Source: Nostoc sp. FACHB-973
Lineage (GTDB): Bacteria > Cyanobacteriota > Cyanobacteriia > Cyanobacteriales > Nostocaceae
Direction of reading: 5' to 3'
Length of the DNA stretch: 64,000 bases
Assembly: GCF_014698115.1 (NCBI RefSeq)
Contig: NZ_JACJSJ010000029.1
Location: forward strand, 21,245 to 85,244
Shown here: positions 1 through 8,342 of the stretch, piece by piece
Numbering within the stretch: position 1 is the stretch's first letter
How the letters are laid out: each line of letters begins with the position of its first letter
The notes under the pieces: generated by a model
Told to the model about the DNA's origin: nothing
Database searches by the model: none
The model's input: the letters and a program-made list of their open reading frames with translations, nothing else
Made by a program: the position numbers and the translations under genes

Positions 1-1597
1 TTAATTCTCCCAACTTTTCATATTCTTCTAGGGTGAGTTGATGTTTTTTTTGGTCGCGTTTGTCCCAGAGTTTAGTTAAAGCAAACTCCAACAGAGGTAA
101 AAACCCTGGTTCTTGTTTCACATCTTTGAGAATTTCCGCTAGTAGCTCTGGTAAAACATCATAGCCCTGAAGTTTGGCTGGTTTGGCGATCGTGTCTTTT
201 AAATCAACTCCGGCTAAAGGCTGCATAAAAACTGCCTGGGTTTGAATTAACTGAGTCAGCGAGGGATATTGCAAACAGGGTTCGAGAAAATCCGCTCGCA
301 TGGTAATCACAACTGCTAACCGCGAATCGGTAATCTCTACTACCTGAGTCAATAAGTCAATAAATCTTTGCCGTTCTTTTAGATTTGCACAAACTGTAAA
401 TACTTCCTCAAATTGATCCACCACTAGCAAAAGTTTTGCTGAATCAGGGAGATTTTTGAGAAGTTTTGCTGAATCAAGGAGATTTTTGAGAATTGTGGAT
501 AAACTATTCTGCTCATTGTCAATCAAATCCTTCAGTTGCTTCTCTTTTTTAGCTCCTGTAAAAAATTGTTTAAAAGCTCCACGCAAATTATTTAAAGGTT
601 CAAATCCTGGTGTAATTGGTTCTAAAACTTGCCACTCACTCTCATCTAATTGTGGAATCAAACCCGCCCGCACTACTGAAGATTTACCACTCCCCGACGC
701 GCCAATGATGGGGACAAATTTAGCCAAGTCGAGTTTCTGTTGAATATCATTAACTACTTTTTGACGACCAAAAAAGAATTTTGCGTGTTGCTTGTCAAAA
801 GCTTCTAAGCCCCGATAGGGACATTCTTCCAGCACTTCTGTAATAACTACTAATTTCTTGGGTGGATACCAAACCAAAGGAATTGACCTACCACCGCCCA
901 TGTAAATTGGTTCTTGTCCGCTTTGCTTGAGTTCCCGTGAAACGAAGCTCATCAAGTCATTGACATTAATTTCCCCGGTAGCTTCATCAGCTTTATCTTC
1001 AGCAAGTCCTTTGAGAATTGCTTTGGTGAAAATTCCACCTTCGGCATCTTCACGAGCCCTTTCCAAAGCACGAGAGGCTGTAATTAAGCTGTAGTCTTGT
1101 TTGCTATTGAATACGGAGAAACCAGACTTGATAAAACTCCTCTCTAATAAAGACCCGGCATAGCAGCAGTCCAGCAATATCACCAAGCTGCTGAGTTGAG
1201 ATTTCCCGATTAAAGTGTTGAGGTCATCAAAGGCGATCGCATTTTGTCCATCGATTTTGTTACAATCCGATGTTGCCAAATACCCTTTCGCTTCACCTGT
1301 CAGGCTTGGTGCTTCAAATCCATGCCCAGCAAAATAAATTAATGCTTCCGCACCTTTGGCCTTTTCTAACAAAAATATTCTCAGTGCTTGTCCCAGTTCC
1401 TTACCAGTTAACTTTTTATCTGGTGTAATCTCCCAGCGATTCTCACTCTCGATTAACTTGCCAGGTAAAGGCTGAACCTCAAACCGACCTTGTTCGCGCA
1501 GCAGTTTGGCAATTTGTTGTGCATCATTGACAGCCTTTAGTAGGTTGGGGAAATTGTCATACTTAGCAATTCCCAGCACCAGCGCATATCTAGCCAT
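1..1597 (-). CDS. Caspase-like protease fused to an nSTAND1 NTPase (partial, C-terminus outside window)
   Basis: Read on the minus strand from an ATG at 1597; the frame is open to the window edge, about 532 residues. The N-terminus (MARYALVLGIAKYDNFPNLL) is a typical peptidase C14 start. The catalytic pair is visible: His in FAGHGFE near residue 92 and Cys in LLDCCYAGS near residue 143. A linker, then CPYRGLEAF and a P-loop GASGSGKSS, followed by LLVVDQFEEVF (Walker B), mark an nSTAND1 NTPase. In this family a WD40 or other sensor array usually follows; it would lie outside the window. Such proteins are thought to sense a trigger by STAND oligomerisation and activate the protease in programmed death or defence. 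A divergent TRYPCO1-like gene lies 69 bp away. Domain calls rest on motifs; the trigger is unknown. Confidence 0.88.
   Translation of the reverse strand, partial: MARYALVLGIAKYDNFPNLLKAVNDAQQIAKLLREQGRFEVQPLPGKLIESENRWEITPDKKLTGKELGQALRIFLLEKAKGAEALIYFAGHGFEAPSLTGEAKGYLATSDCNKIDGQNAIAFDDLNTLIGKSQLSSLVILLDCCYAGSLLERSFIKSGFSVFNSKQDYSLITASRALERAREDAEGGIFTKAILKGLAEDKADEATGEINVNDLMSFVSRELKQSGQEPIYMGGGRSIPLVWYPPKKLVVITEVLEECPYRGLEAFDKQHAKFFFGRQKVVNDIQQKLDLAKFVPIIGASGSGKSSVVRAGLIPQLDESEWQVLEPITPGFEPLNNLRGAFKQFFTGAKKEKQLKDLIDNEQNSLSTILKNLLDSAKLLKNLPDSAKLLLVVDQFEEVFTVCANLKERQRFIDLLTQVVEITDSRLAVVITMRADFLEPCLQYPSLTQLIQTQAVFMQPLAGVDLKDTIAKPAKLQGYDVLPELLAEILKDVKQEPGFLPLLEFALTKLWDKRDQKKHQLTLEEYEKLGEL
431..490. 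repeat. 30-bp in-frame tandem duplication inside the caspase-STAND gene
   Basis: Two adjacent 30-bp copies (431-460 and 461-490) differ at one base (447/477). Because 30 is a multiple of three, the protein simply repeats ten residues, LLKNLPDSAK, just before the Walker B strand LLVVDQFEE. It appears to be a recent duplication. Confidence 0.95.
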
Positions 1598-1666
1598 ATA
1601 ATATAACTTGGCATCCGTTTTTACATGAATTTACTAAGAATAACTTAAAAATTAAGTGAGGCTATT

Positions 1667-2002
1667 GTGTCAGAAGTACAACGTTTAATCATCAAAGAAG
1701 ACGATGAAGAGTACGAAATATACGTAGAATCAAATACTGCCCCTGAGGTTCCAGAAGAAGAGGAACCGGGATACCGTGATGGTTTACCCACGCTGAACAT
1801 TCAGGAATTTCAGGGCAAGATTCGTAATTATGCCAAGTTAGCTGTTGGTGCATTCAAGAATTTACCTGACGCTGAGGAGGTAACAGTTAAGTTTGGCATT
1901 AAGCTGGGTGGTAAAACTGGCATTCCGTTTTTGACTGAAGGTTCGGCGGAGAGTAATTTTGAAATTGAGGTTAAGTATAAGTTTCCAGAGAAGAACCCAT
2001 AA
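1667..2002 (+). CDS. Small TRYPCO1-like (CU044_2847 family) protein
   Basis: 111 residues, GTG start at 1667 with a purine-rich AGTGAGG about 7 bases upstream. The protein is acidic at the N-terminus and ends in a strand-rich stretch with GGKTGIPFLTEGSAESNFEI followed by EVKYKF, which matches the trypsin-co-occurring domain 1 signature as I remember it. These domains occur beside or fused to proteases and STAND ATPases in bacterial conflict systems and are thought to act as adaptors or protease-associated modules. Here the gene is divergent from the caspase-nSTAND1 gene and shares a 69-bp intergenic region with it, supporting co-regulation. The family call is from recall, so moderately sure; the biochemical role is unknown. 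Confidence 0.65.
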   Translation: MSEVQRLIIKEDDEEYEIYVESNTAPEVPEEEEPGYRDGLPTLNIQEFQGKIRNYAKLAVGAFKNLPDAEEVTVKFGIKLGGKTGIPFLTEGSAESNFEIEVKYKFPEKNP

Positions 2003-2017
2003 ATAGCAGATGTATGT

Positions 2018-2045
2018 GTAGGGTAGCACAGCTGTGCTACCCTAC
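2018..2045. terminator. 28-bp perfect palindrome, likely bidirectional terminator, dispersed repeat
   Basis: Arms of 14 bp (GTAGGGTAGCACAG and its complement) meet without a spacer. It lies between convergent genes ending at 2002 (+) and 2103 (-). A near copy sits between another convergent pair at 48911-48938, and a shorter copy at 10185-10204. Confidence 0.6.
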
Positions 2046-2102
2046 TGTATGTTTTAATTCCCTGAAAATTACTGTAAACAACTTGGTAAAGCAACTTTGA
2101 TA

Positions 2103-4034
2103 TTACAAACTACCTTTAGGAGTTTCTGTGGCATTGGGACTTTCTGTGGTGCCAGGTTGTTTAGTATTAGAAACTTCTTTTGTGGGATTCTTCTGATTAC
2201 CTTGATTGTCTAATTTCGGTAGTACTTGTTTGGCTATATTTTCAGCGGCTTGTTGAAATAATGGTTCTATTTTCTTTCGCCAATATTGAGTATTGGGCAA
2301 CTTTTCGGGATGGTTTTTATAATCTAAAACTTTATCCCATTTTCCATCATCTATTGCTTTGTTGATCTCATTAGATAACGCCTCTGCCTTAGCCCAATCT
2401 TCTTGCCACTGGGCGATGACTTTGCGCGTTTCTTGGATATCAGAGGCAGCATTTGCCGGAATGGATTTTAAAAGTGCGATCGCTCCAACTATATCTCCTG
2501 ATTCATACTTTTTTTGTGCTTGTTCTAAAACCTTGGCACTATTATCACTAGGCTGGGATTGTTCTGATTTTCCACTACCGATAGTTGAGGCTTTTGATTT
2601 GTCTGATGATGAACTTACTACATCCTTAGATTTTGCTTTTGGCTGGGGAATTGGTCGAGTAGTAATTAAGGTACTATCATCTATTGTCTTAGTTGCAATG
2701 CCTTTTTCCCGCAGACAAGAAGCCCATTCTCCTTTATTGGCTATCACATCCGAGTGTGCCCAAGCCAAACGTCCAGATTTGAGTTTAACTTCTACCCAAC
2801 CTCGTTTTGTTTGCTTGCCAGTCACCTCGAAGTTGGTATTATTACCAACAGTTTGCACAATATTACTAGAATTGATCGAACTTGGTTCAGAACGAATATT
2901 AGAATTTCCTACGACAACAGCCGAGCATTTATTTGCTAAAGCAGTATCATTACCTGTAAAATTAGCAGCTAAATTTTTCAAATTTGGATATACATTTGCT
3001 ACTAAAGCAGCAGCACCACCCGCCAACAATATGCCAATTAATATTGGCCATGGGTCGGATTTGCTAGAGTTCTGACGCACAGGTTTAGGTGGGACAGGAT
3101 TTGGTGGTGCAACTGCAAGAGTTTGCTGGCGAGATACTGCTTGGGGTCGGGATTTAGTTCCTTGGTAGCTGGAATTTTTTGCAGATTCTTGAAGTTCGGA
3201 AAGTGCGGCTACAGGATTAATTGCGTCTTTACATGCTTGCAGTGCTTCTGTGGCGCTTTGGTAGCGGTCTTTGAAGTGATAGCGCACCATCTTAGTCAAT
3301 ACTGCTGCTAGGTGATGGTTCACAGTTACTGAATGACGCCAGATGATTTCCCCAGTTTCTGGGTCTTCTTGCAATTCTGTTGCTGGTAATCCTGTTAATG
3401 CTTGAATGGCAATGATTCCAAGGGAATAAATATCGCTGTTGGGACGGGGTTTACCTTGCCCTTGTTCTGTGGGCATATAGCCAGGAGTGCCAATAACCAC
3501 TGTGGCAGAAGGTTGCCCGCCAGCTGTTACCATTTGGGTACGCAGTTGCTTTACTGCCCCAAAATCTACTAAAACGAATTTATTATCTGAGGCGCGACGA
3601 ATGATATTATCTGGTTTAATGTCGCGGTGAATCACGCCTTGGCGATGGACAAATTCTAGAATCTCCAGAACTTCCTGCAACAGTTGAATTACTTGGCTTT
3701 CACTCCAGCGCTTACCAGGTAAAAGTTCCTCAGCGAGGGTATGCCCTTCAATATATTCTTGTACTAAATAGAATTCTTGGTTTTCGTCAAAATAAGCCAG
3801 TAGCCTGGGTATCTGGTCATGGTGACCCAGTTTTTCTAAGGTTTCGGCTTCGCTGTTGAACAGACGCTTAGCTGTAGCAAAAACTCTGGGGTCAGTTCCG
3901 GGTTTGAGGTGCTTGACAACGCAAATAGGGTTACCTGGCCGCCTAGTATCTTCCGCAATATAGGTTTGACCAAATCCTCCCGTAGCGAGGACTCGAATTA
4001 TTTGGTAACGATGGTCTAGTAGCTTGCCTATCAT
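2103..4034 (-). CDS. Membrane-anchored Ser/Thr protein kinase with SH3-like sensor domain
   Basis: 643 residues, ATG start after a GGGGAGGGA-like ribosome site. The kinase domain occupies about residues 10-270: Gly loop ATGGFGQTY, Lys41 in VVKHLK, catalytic HRDIKPDN (136-143), DFG (157-159), GTPGYMPTEQ (182-191) and DIYSLG. A Pro-rich linker leads to one membrane segment at about 330-350, then an SH3_3-like domain (about 370-435, with NIRSEPS and GWVEVKLKSGRLAW). The last 200 residues are charged, Ser/Lys-rich and helical. This is the usual cyanobacterial Hanks-type kinase layout: cytoplasmic kinase and an outer sensor. All catalytic residues are present, so it should be active; the ligand is unknown. 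Confidence 0.9.
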   Translation of the reverse strand: MIGKLLDHRYQIIRVLATGGFGQTYIAEDTRRPGNPICVVKHLKPGTDPRVFATAKRLFNSEAETLEKLGHHDQIPRLLAYFDENQEFYLVQEYIEGHTLAEELLPGKRWSESQVIQLLQEVLEILEFVHRQGVIHRDIKPDNIIRRASDNKFVLVDFGAVKQLRTQMVTAGGQPSATVVIGTPGYMPTEQGQGKPRPNSDIYSLGIIAIQALTGLPATELQEDPETGEIIWRHSVTVNHHLAAVLTKMVRYHFKDRYQSATEALQACKDAINPVAALSELQESAKNSSYQGTKSRPQAVSRQQTLAVAPPNPVPPKPVRQNSSKSDPWPILIGILLAGGAAALVANVYPNLKNLAANFTGNDTALANKCSAVVVGNSNIRSEPSSINSSNIVQTVGNNTNFEVTGKQTKRGWVEVKLKSGRLAWAHSDVIANKGEWASCLREKGIATKTIDDSTLITTRPIPQPKAKSKDVVSSSSDKSKASTIGSGKSEQSQPSDNSAKVLEQAQKKYESGDIVGAIALLKSIPANAASDIQETRKVIAQWQEDWAKAEALSNEINKAIDDGKWDKVLDYKNHPEKLPNTQYWRKKIEPLFQQAAENIAKQVLPKLDNQGNQKNPTKEVSNTKQPGTTESPNATETPKGSL

Positions 4035-4197
4035 ATTCCCTCCCCAGAGTTATCACCTAATTTTTCCGCTAGTAATAAATATCTCCAAATTTTCTTCAAT
4101 GAAATCCGCTATCTTGAGAAAAGATTTAGATTAAAAACGCAGCTTTTTAATAAACGCAGACTGTTTATTTCTCTTTTAGTGCCCCTGTTTACTACCA

Positions 4198-4686
4198 ATG
4201 CCACCTAAAATAACAAACTCAGTTGCATGGCAGCAGGCTGAAATCCTCATGCAACCTGCTTTCATTCGCGTTATCGACAATCTCCGCAAACAGCTTGATG
4301 AGTCTTCTTGGACGGGAACTTACCATGATGTTTTGATTTGGCCGCCTAACACCACTGATGAAATCAAGGCATTGGTGACTGAACTGTTGCAAACAATGGA
4401 AACTGCAACGCCCGAAGAAGCAGATGAAATCAGACAGACTCTGGCTCGTCTGCCGATGCCCCATCCAGGATATCATTTACTTTTGCAGCGTCAACAGCAA
4501 CAAGCAAGTATCGATTTGTGGGAATTGTGCTATCAAGTGTGTTTTATTGAATACAAATCAGAGAAAGAAGCGGCTAATATTGATACTAGTTTAATTGATG
4601 AACTCGGTGAAGTGGATTGGCTGCGTTTGGATGCTAAGGCAAAGGAGTTAGTTGAAGAGGCCTTTGCTAGTTTACCTGAGAGTTGA
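4198..4686 (+). CDS. Conserved cyanobacterial protein of unknown function
   Basis: 162 residues, ATG start, no strong ribosome site. Predicted mainly helical and soluble, with no signal peptide or membrane segment. Notable features are a Trp/Pro-rich stretch (WTGTYHDVLIWPP, about 38-50), an acidic helix and a Gln run (LLLQRQQQQ). It lies between the kinase (divergent, 163 bp upstream) and the dynamin-like gene (convergent). I do not recognise a catalytic motif. It has normal cyanobacterial codon use and looks like a real, conserved gene. Confidence 0.65.
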   Translation: MPPKITNSVAWQQAEILMQPAFIRVIDNLRKQLDESSWTGTYHDVLIWPPNTTDEIKALVTELLQTMETATPEEADEIRQTLARLPMPHPGYHLLLQRQQQQASIDLWELCYQVCFIEYKSEKEAANIDTSLIDELGEVDWLRLDAKAKELVEEAFASLPES

Positions 4687-4722
4687 AGTCCTGAAAATAT
4701 AAATTCTGGGACTGTACGAACA

Positions 4723-4742
4723 AAGCCCACCTGCGTGGGCTT
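4723..4742. terminator. Hairpin between convergent genes
   Basis: Perfect 8-bp stem AAGCCCAC / GTGGGCTT with the loop CTGC. It lies between the convergent genes ending at 4686 (+) and 4790 (-). The same motif type recurs at 52285-52300, so it may also be part of a dispersed repeat. Confidence 0.5.
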
Positions 4743-4789
4743 ATGAGGTAAAGCTTTGTTAGCCTGTTTGGGTTAAGAAAGTCGAATGT

Positions 4790-7153
4790 CTATCTAACTG
4801 TTTGTAATGGCTTCCAACTATTCAAAGATACTCGAATGGCGCTTAATTCAAGTAAATATTTATTGAGCTTATTTTTGTGAATATTAAGAACTTCACGAAT
4901 TTTATCAGCCTCGGCTTCTTTAGTATTGCGTTCTTTCAGCAAGCGGTCAAAATCATCTTGAAACATTTTAATAAAGTCATTGATTTGCTGTTCTGCACTT
5001 CTAAAATCTTCCTCTATTTGTTTTTCGATGACTCTCTGTAAAAGCTGTTGATTTTTTGAAACTTGCTCATCTATCTTCTGCTTAATTTGTTTTGCTGTTT
5101 GACGTAAATCAATTTCGTGAAATTCATGCTTATCCTGGTATGAAACGTCTACATAATAGACTTTATCTGATTTACAGCAACTACTGTCTTTTTTTGCTTC
5201 TTTTCGTGTGCGAGTAAATACCTTTTGCTGGTATTCAATTTTTGCATCTATTTTTTGAAAATCGAAAGTAGGAAACTGAATATCATTTATATTTATATGA
5301 ACGTTCAAAGATTGACCAAGATATTGAGAAAGTTCATTTGATATCTGTTGGATATCTTCTTGTATTTTTTTAACTAAAGCTTCTCTTATTTTTGTTCCAT
5401 CCCTAACTAGCTTATCTTGAGTGTCTAGCCACCAACTTTGAATATGAGGAGCGCAAAAATCATTGATGGTGCTGCTAATTCTTTGAGCTTCCGCTCTAGT
5501 TTTTGCTCTAATGATATATGAGTCTGATATCTCGAAGGAATTTTGATATCCAGAATCATAAATATTTAATGAGTCTGGAACAGATTGCTTCATACTGTCT
5601 AGCAAAGAGTTGCGTGTTTTCAGTACTGTTTTAAGTCCTTTTCCTAAAACTTTGCCTATCCCAGGAATAAACTCTAGCACTGTTCCACCTATTTCTCCAG
5701 CAATAGCAAACCAGTCAACATCTTTATGTACGTGACTTTGTAAATTATCAGACTGTTTAATATTATGTTTTGTGCATTTGCCAACCCTGGTCTGAGCAAT
5801 ATGATCAATTTCATTTTGGATTTTATCTTTTGCTTCGTAAGCAAATATGCTAACTCCTTGGATAAAACCCTTTATTAGTATTTCTTTTTGCTGTTCTACA
5901 GACTTTTTTACATTTGCAACCTTGCTTTTAGCAAACTCAGAATGTTTCCGGTAATCCTCTACTTTTATTTTCAGGGATTCAATTGTTATATCCCAACCAC
6001 TAAATTGTGTATTCAAAGAATTTTCAATTGCCTTTGCTGCGTTATCCAGTTTTGCCAATGCATCACTCAGAAGATTCCAACCAGCATTTTGAGTGATGGT
6101 TTCAATAACTATTTTTTGAATAGTAGGTAAACCACTATCTTCTAAAGCTTTTGGTGCAATTTTGTGTGGCGCAGGTATAATTTGGTTGCCTTCTTCATCT
6201 TCTATGGCATACCTAGCACTAAAAAACTGTTTGAAGTCCTTTTTCTGGCTTTCAGTTGCTTTGTTTTGTTCGATCAGTTTTGCTAAAAGTCCTTGTCTAG
6301 AACTTGCAGGATAGATAATTGGATTTGGAAAGCCAAAGGTAGTTAATTCTCGTTTCAAGTCTTCTATGACATCAGCAATTTCTCTGTCTTTTTCTGTCTT
6401 TTGATCGACTTTATTAAGGATGAAGTAAATCTTACCTGTGTTCTCAGCTAAAATTTCCTTACGATTTTCTATAACATCCTTAAATAAATCTGAGATAGCA
6501 TTATCTTTGTAAGAAGCGTAATTTAAAACAAACAAAATTGCATTGCACTTTCGCAGCGCTTCTAGTGTAGTTTGCTTGAGTTTTACATTGAAATTGCTAG
6601 ATTCCCACTCATTGGGACCAGGAGTGTCAACTAAAGTAAAACCAGCAAGGGAAGAAAGTCCGCTAATGGCTTCGATAGGATACTCGATCTCAAAGCTTAT
6701 AGTATTGTCAGGATTATCTTTTTCCCGAATCTCACGGGTACGCACTAGAAATTTTTGTTGAATTTCTCCAGCATCACCTTCAGCAAGAACAACAGGCCGT
6801 CTTTGTCCCTCTCGGTATTCCAAAAGTCTTGGGATTTGCCCAGATGGAATATGTCGAACATCTGTACGGCAGATTGTACATGCTGCTGTCTCACTCGCCA
6901 GAACATCAGCACCAATCACGGCATTTAAAAAAGTGCTCTTGCCAGCTTTCATAGCCGCAATCACAGCTACCTGATACTTTTTCTCTTTCAAGTCATGTAG
7001 GGCTTCGTTAATATTATCTTCGACACTCTGCAAACCTTTAGTATCATCTCCTTCATTGAGGCGACCTTGACGAATTTCTTGAAGGTAGCGTAAAAGATCA
7101 GTGCCAGTATTGTAGATGCTGTCGTGCGCTGCTTGGAACTGTTCAGAGGACAT
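4790..7153 (-). CDS. Bacterial dynamin-like GTPase
   Basis: 787 residues, ATG start. The G domain shows the P-loop AAMKAGKST (66-74), an SETAACTICRTDVR switch region (about 88-100), DTPG (176-179) and NKVD (247-250), as in dynamin_N proteins. A helical middle and C-terminal half with long charged coiled coils follows. A Gly/hydrophobic stretch (about residues 480-500, EFIPGIGKVLGKGLKTVL) could be the membrane-inserting paddle. Two adjacent Cys occur near SSCCKSD. Proteins of this type remodel membranes using GTP; some act in stress or phage defence. The gene is single, convergent to the unknown gene at 4198. Whether it works with the kinase and caspase genes nearby is only inferred from proximity. 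Confidence 0.85.
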   Translation of the reverse strand: MSSEQFQAAHDSIYNTGTDLLRYLQEIRQGRLNEGDDTKGLQSVEDNINEALHDLKEKKYQVAVIAAMKAGKSTFLNAVIGADVLASETAACTICRTDVRHIPSGQIPRLLEYREGQRRPVVLAEGDAGEIQQKFLVRTREIREKDNPDNTISFEIEYPIEAISGLSSLAGFTLVDTPGPNEWESSNFNVKLKQTTLEALRKCNAILFVLNYASYKDNAISDLFKDVIENRKEILAENTGKIYFILNKVDQKTEKDREIADVIEDLKRELTTFGFPNPIIYPASSRQGLLAKLIEQNKATESQKKDFKQFFSARYAIEDEEGNQIIPAPHKIAPKALEDSGLPTIQKIVIETITQNAGWNLLSDALAKLDNAAKAIENSLNTQFSGWDITIESLKIKVEDYRKHSEFAKSKVANVKKSVEQQKEILIKGFIQGVSIFAYEAKDKIQNEIDHIAQTRVGKCTKHNIKQSDNLQSHVHKDVDWFAIAGEIGGTVLEFIPGIGKVLGKGLKTVLKTRNSLLDSMKQSVPDSLNIYDSGYQNSFEISDSYIIRAKTRAEAQRISSTINDFCAPHIQSWWLDTQDKLVRDGTKIREALVKKIQEDIQQISNELSQYLGQSLNVHININDIQFPTFDFQKIDAKIEYQQKVFTRTRKEAKKDSSCCKSDKVYYVDVSYQDKHEFHEIDLRQTAKQIKQKIDEQVSKNQQLLQRVIEKQIEEDFRSAEQQINDFIKMFQDDFDRLLKERNTKEAEADKIREVLNIHKNKLNKYLLELSAIRVSLNSWKPLQTVR

Positions 7154-7469
7154 AATTGTGTAAGGAAAAGATTAGTTAAAGCACGTACAGCTTAAATTAC
7201 TAATCAAAATATTTACCTCAGTGATTACACTGTTAGATTAAAGGCGATCGCACTCCATTCCTTAACTAACAAATCGTTCAGCTACTCGCACAGAAACAAA
7301 GTTACAGCGCTTCCGGCTATTATGCAATATAGTTTTCTCCTTGCCCCTCTCCTATCATTGCTTTCAGCTTTTAGGATGTACCTCATAGCTGCCGGAAGTG
7401 CTGTATATGAACAAGTCTTATGAAGAACTCGAACTACACTTAAAACTGCGTGCGTGAGAAACAGTATGA
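7154..7469. other. Intergenic region without a supported gene
   Basis: About 320 bases upstream of the dynamin gene, with one HIP1 site near 7243. A minus-strand open frame (7282-7491) has no recognisable features, is Cys- and Arg-rich in an unnatural way, and overlaps the fragment at 7470-7610. I see no promoter that I can defend. Confidence 0.5.
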
Positions 7470-7610
7470 ATAAACATACCAACAGATACATTGGAATCGC
7501 TCAAAAAAATTGCAGCTAACCAAGATATGTCACTTGAAGCATTACTCAAGTTTTACATTGGACAGAGTTTGCGGCAAGATTTAGCTAAAATATTAGCTGA
7601 ACGTCCTTAA
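7470..7610 (+). pseudogene. Truncated small helical protein, 5' end lost
   Basis: After an in-frame TGA at 7467-7469 the frame reads INIPTDTLESLKKIAANQDM and continues to a TAA at 7608-7610. The only start-like codon is TTG at 7491, which lies after residues that look like part of the same domain (IPTDTLES). The rest, with MSLEALLKFYIGQSLRQDLA, resembles a small cyanobacterial helical protein (antitoxin- or CopG-like). I infer a remnant with a lost N-terminus; a 39-residue TTG-started gene is the alternative. Confidence 0.4.
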
Positions 7611-7617
7611 ATAAAAC

Positions 7618-7708
7618 AGGACTTACGCAAAATTATGAAAAAACGAACCGCAAAGGACGCAAAGGACACAAAGAAATAAGAGTTTCAGAGAGTTTTTGCG
7701 TAAGTCCT
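7618..7708. mobile_element. 91-bp MITE, copy 1 (inverted relative to copy 2)
   Basis: Terminal inverted repeats AGGACTTACGCA...TGCGTAAGTCCT bound a 91-bp element. Its reverse complement matches 13398-13488 at about 82 of 91 positions by eye. No coding capacity, so it must be moved in trans. Confidence 0.85.
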
Positions 7709-7859
7709 ATAAAATACTCATTGTCAGAATAAATTTAGGACGAAGTCCAATAAATGACTTGAGAATTCAAAAATGCCTAACCAAATAATGTCATCTGTAG
7801 ATGAAAAATAAAATAGGACGCGTGCTAGTATCAAGCAAGATGAGGCCATTGGAGCATAT

Positions 7860-8069
7860 ATGCCAGAAATAAATTTAGATGATATTAAACTTAAAGAACT
7901 TTTGAAAACAGCAATTGTTGAGGTACTTCAAGAGCAGAAAGAAGTATTTTATGATTTATTGGCAGAAATCATAGAAGATATAGCCTTAGAAAAGGCTATT
8001 AAAGAAGGTGAAAATACTGAAACTGTTAGCCGCGAAGCTATTTTCCAAATTTTGGACAGTCAAGGATGA
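7860..8069 (+). CDS. Type II antitoxin of a RelE/ParE-type pair
   Basis: 69 residues, ATG start with GGAG six bases upstream. Acidic and helical (INLDDIKLKELLKTAIVEVL), as expected for an antitoxin that wraps its toxin; no clear DNA-binding motif is visible, so it may belong to a cyanobacterial antitoxin family that regulates by another fold. Its stop overlaps the toxin start (ATGA at 8066-8069), so the two are translationally coupled. The next gene's clear RelE character makes the antitoxin call secure in context. Confidence 0.75.
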   Translation: MPEINLDDIKLKELLKTAIVEVLQEQKEVFYDLLAEIIEDIALEKAIKEGENTETVSREAIFQILDSQG

Positions 8070-8332
8070 ATATAGAGTTCAGAAAAAGCTTTGAGAAAGA
8101 TTTAAATAATATTCGGGATGAAGCCTTACTTAAAAAGATTAAGATGGTGATTGAAGAAGTAGAAAAGGCGGTAAATCTCGCAGATATAAGTAATATTAAA
8201 AAACTCCAAGGAGATGGTAACTATTATCGGATCAGAATTGGAGACTATAGAGTTGGAATTGCAGTATCGGAAAGTGCTGTGCTTTTTGTGAGGGTATTGC
8301 ACAGGAAAGATGTTTACAGGTACTTTCCGTAG
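8066..8332 (+). CDS. RelE/ParE-family toxin
   Basis: 88 residues. The sequence MNIEFRKSFEKDLNNI, KKLQGDGNYYRIRIGDYRVG and LFVRVLHRKDVYRYFP is the standard RelE/ParE beta-sheet layout: basic strand YYRIRIGDYRVG and the C-terminal Arg/His/Tyr set (R.LHRKDVYRYFP). RelE toxins cut mRNA at the ribosome; ParE relatives poison gyrase. The His-Arg-Lys and terminal Tyr favour the RelE type. Expressed with the overlapping upstream antitoxin. Full length for the family. Confidence 0.88.
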   Translation: MNIEFRKSFEKDLNNIRDEALLKKIKMVIEEVEKAVNLADISNIKKLQGDGNYYRIRIGDYRVGIAVSESAVLFVRVLHRKDVYRYFP

Positions 8333-8342
8333 ATTCTATTCA

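Noticed and set aside
456..743. Plus-strand open frame of 95 codons
   Set aside because: Lies antisense inside the caspase-STAND gene; composition is that of a shadow frame.
2359..3075. Plus-strand frame of 238 codons
   Set aside because: Antisense to the Ser/Thr kinase; no family features, and the kinase frame has all motifs.
7282..7491. Minus-strand frame of 69 codons
   Set aside because: No ribosome site or motif; overlaps the fragment at 7470-7610 and reads like non-coding sequence.
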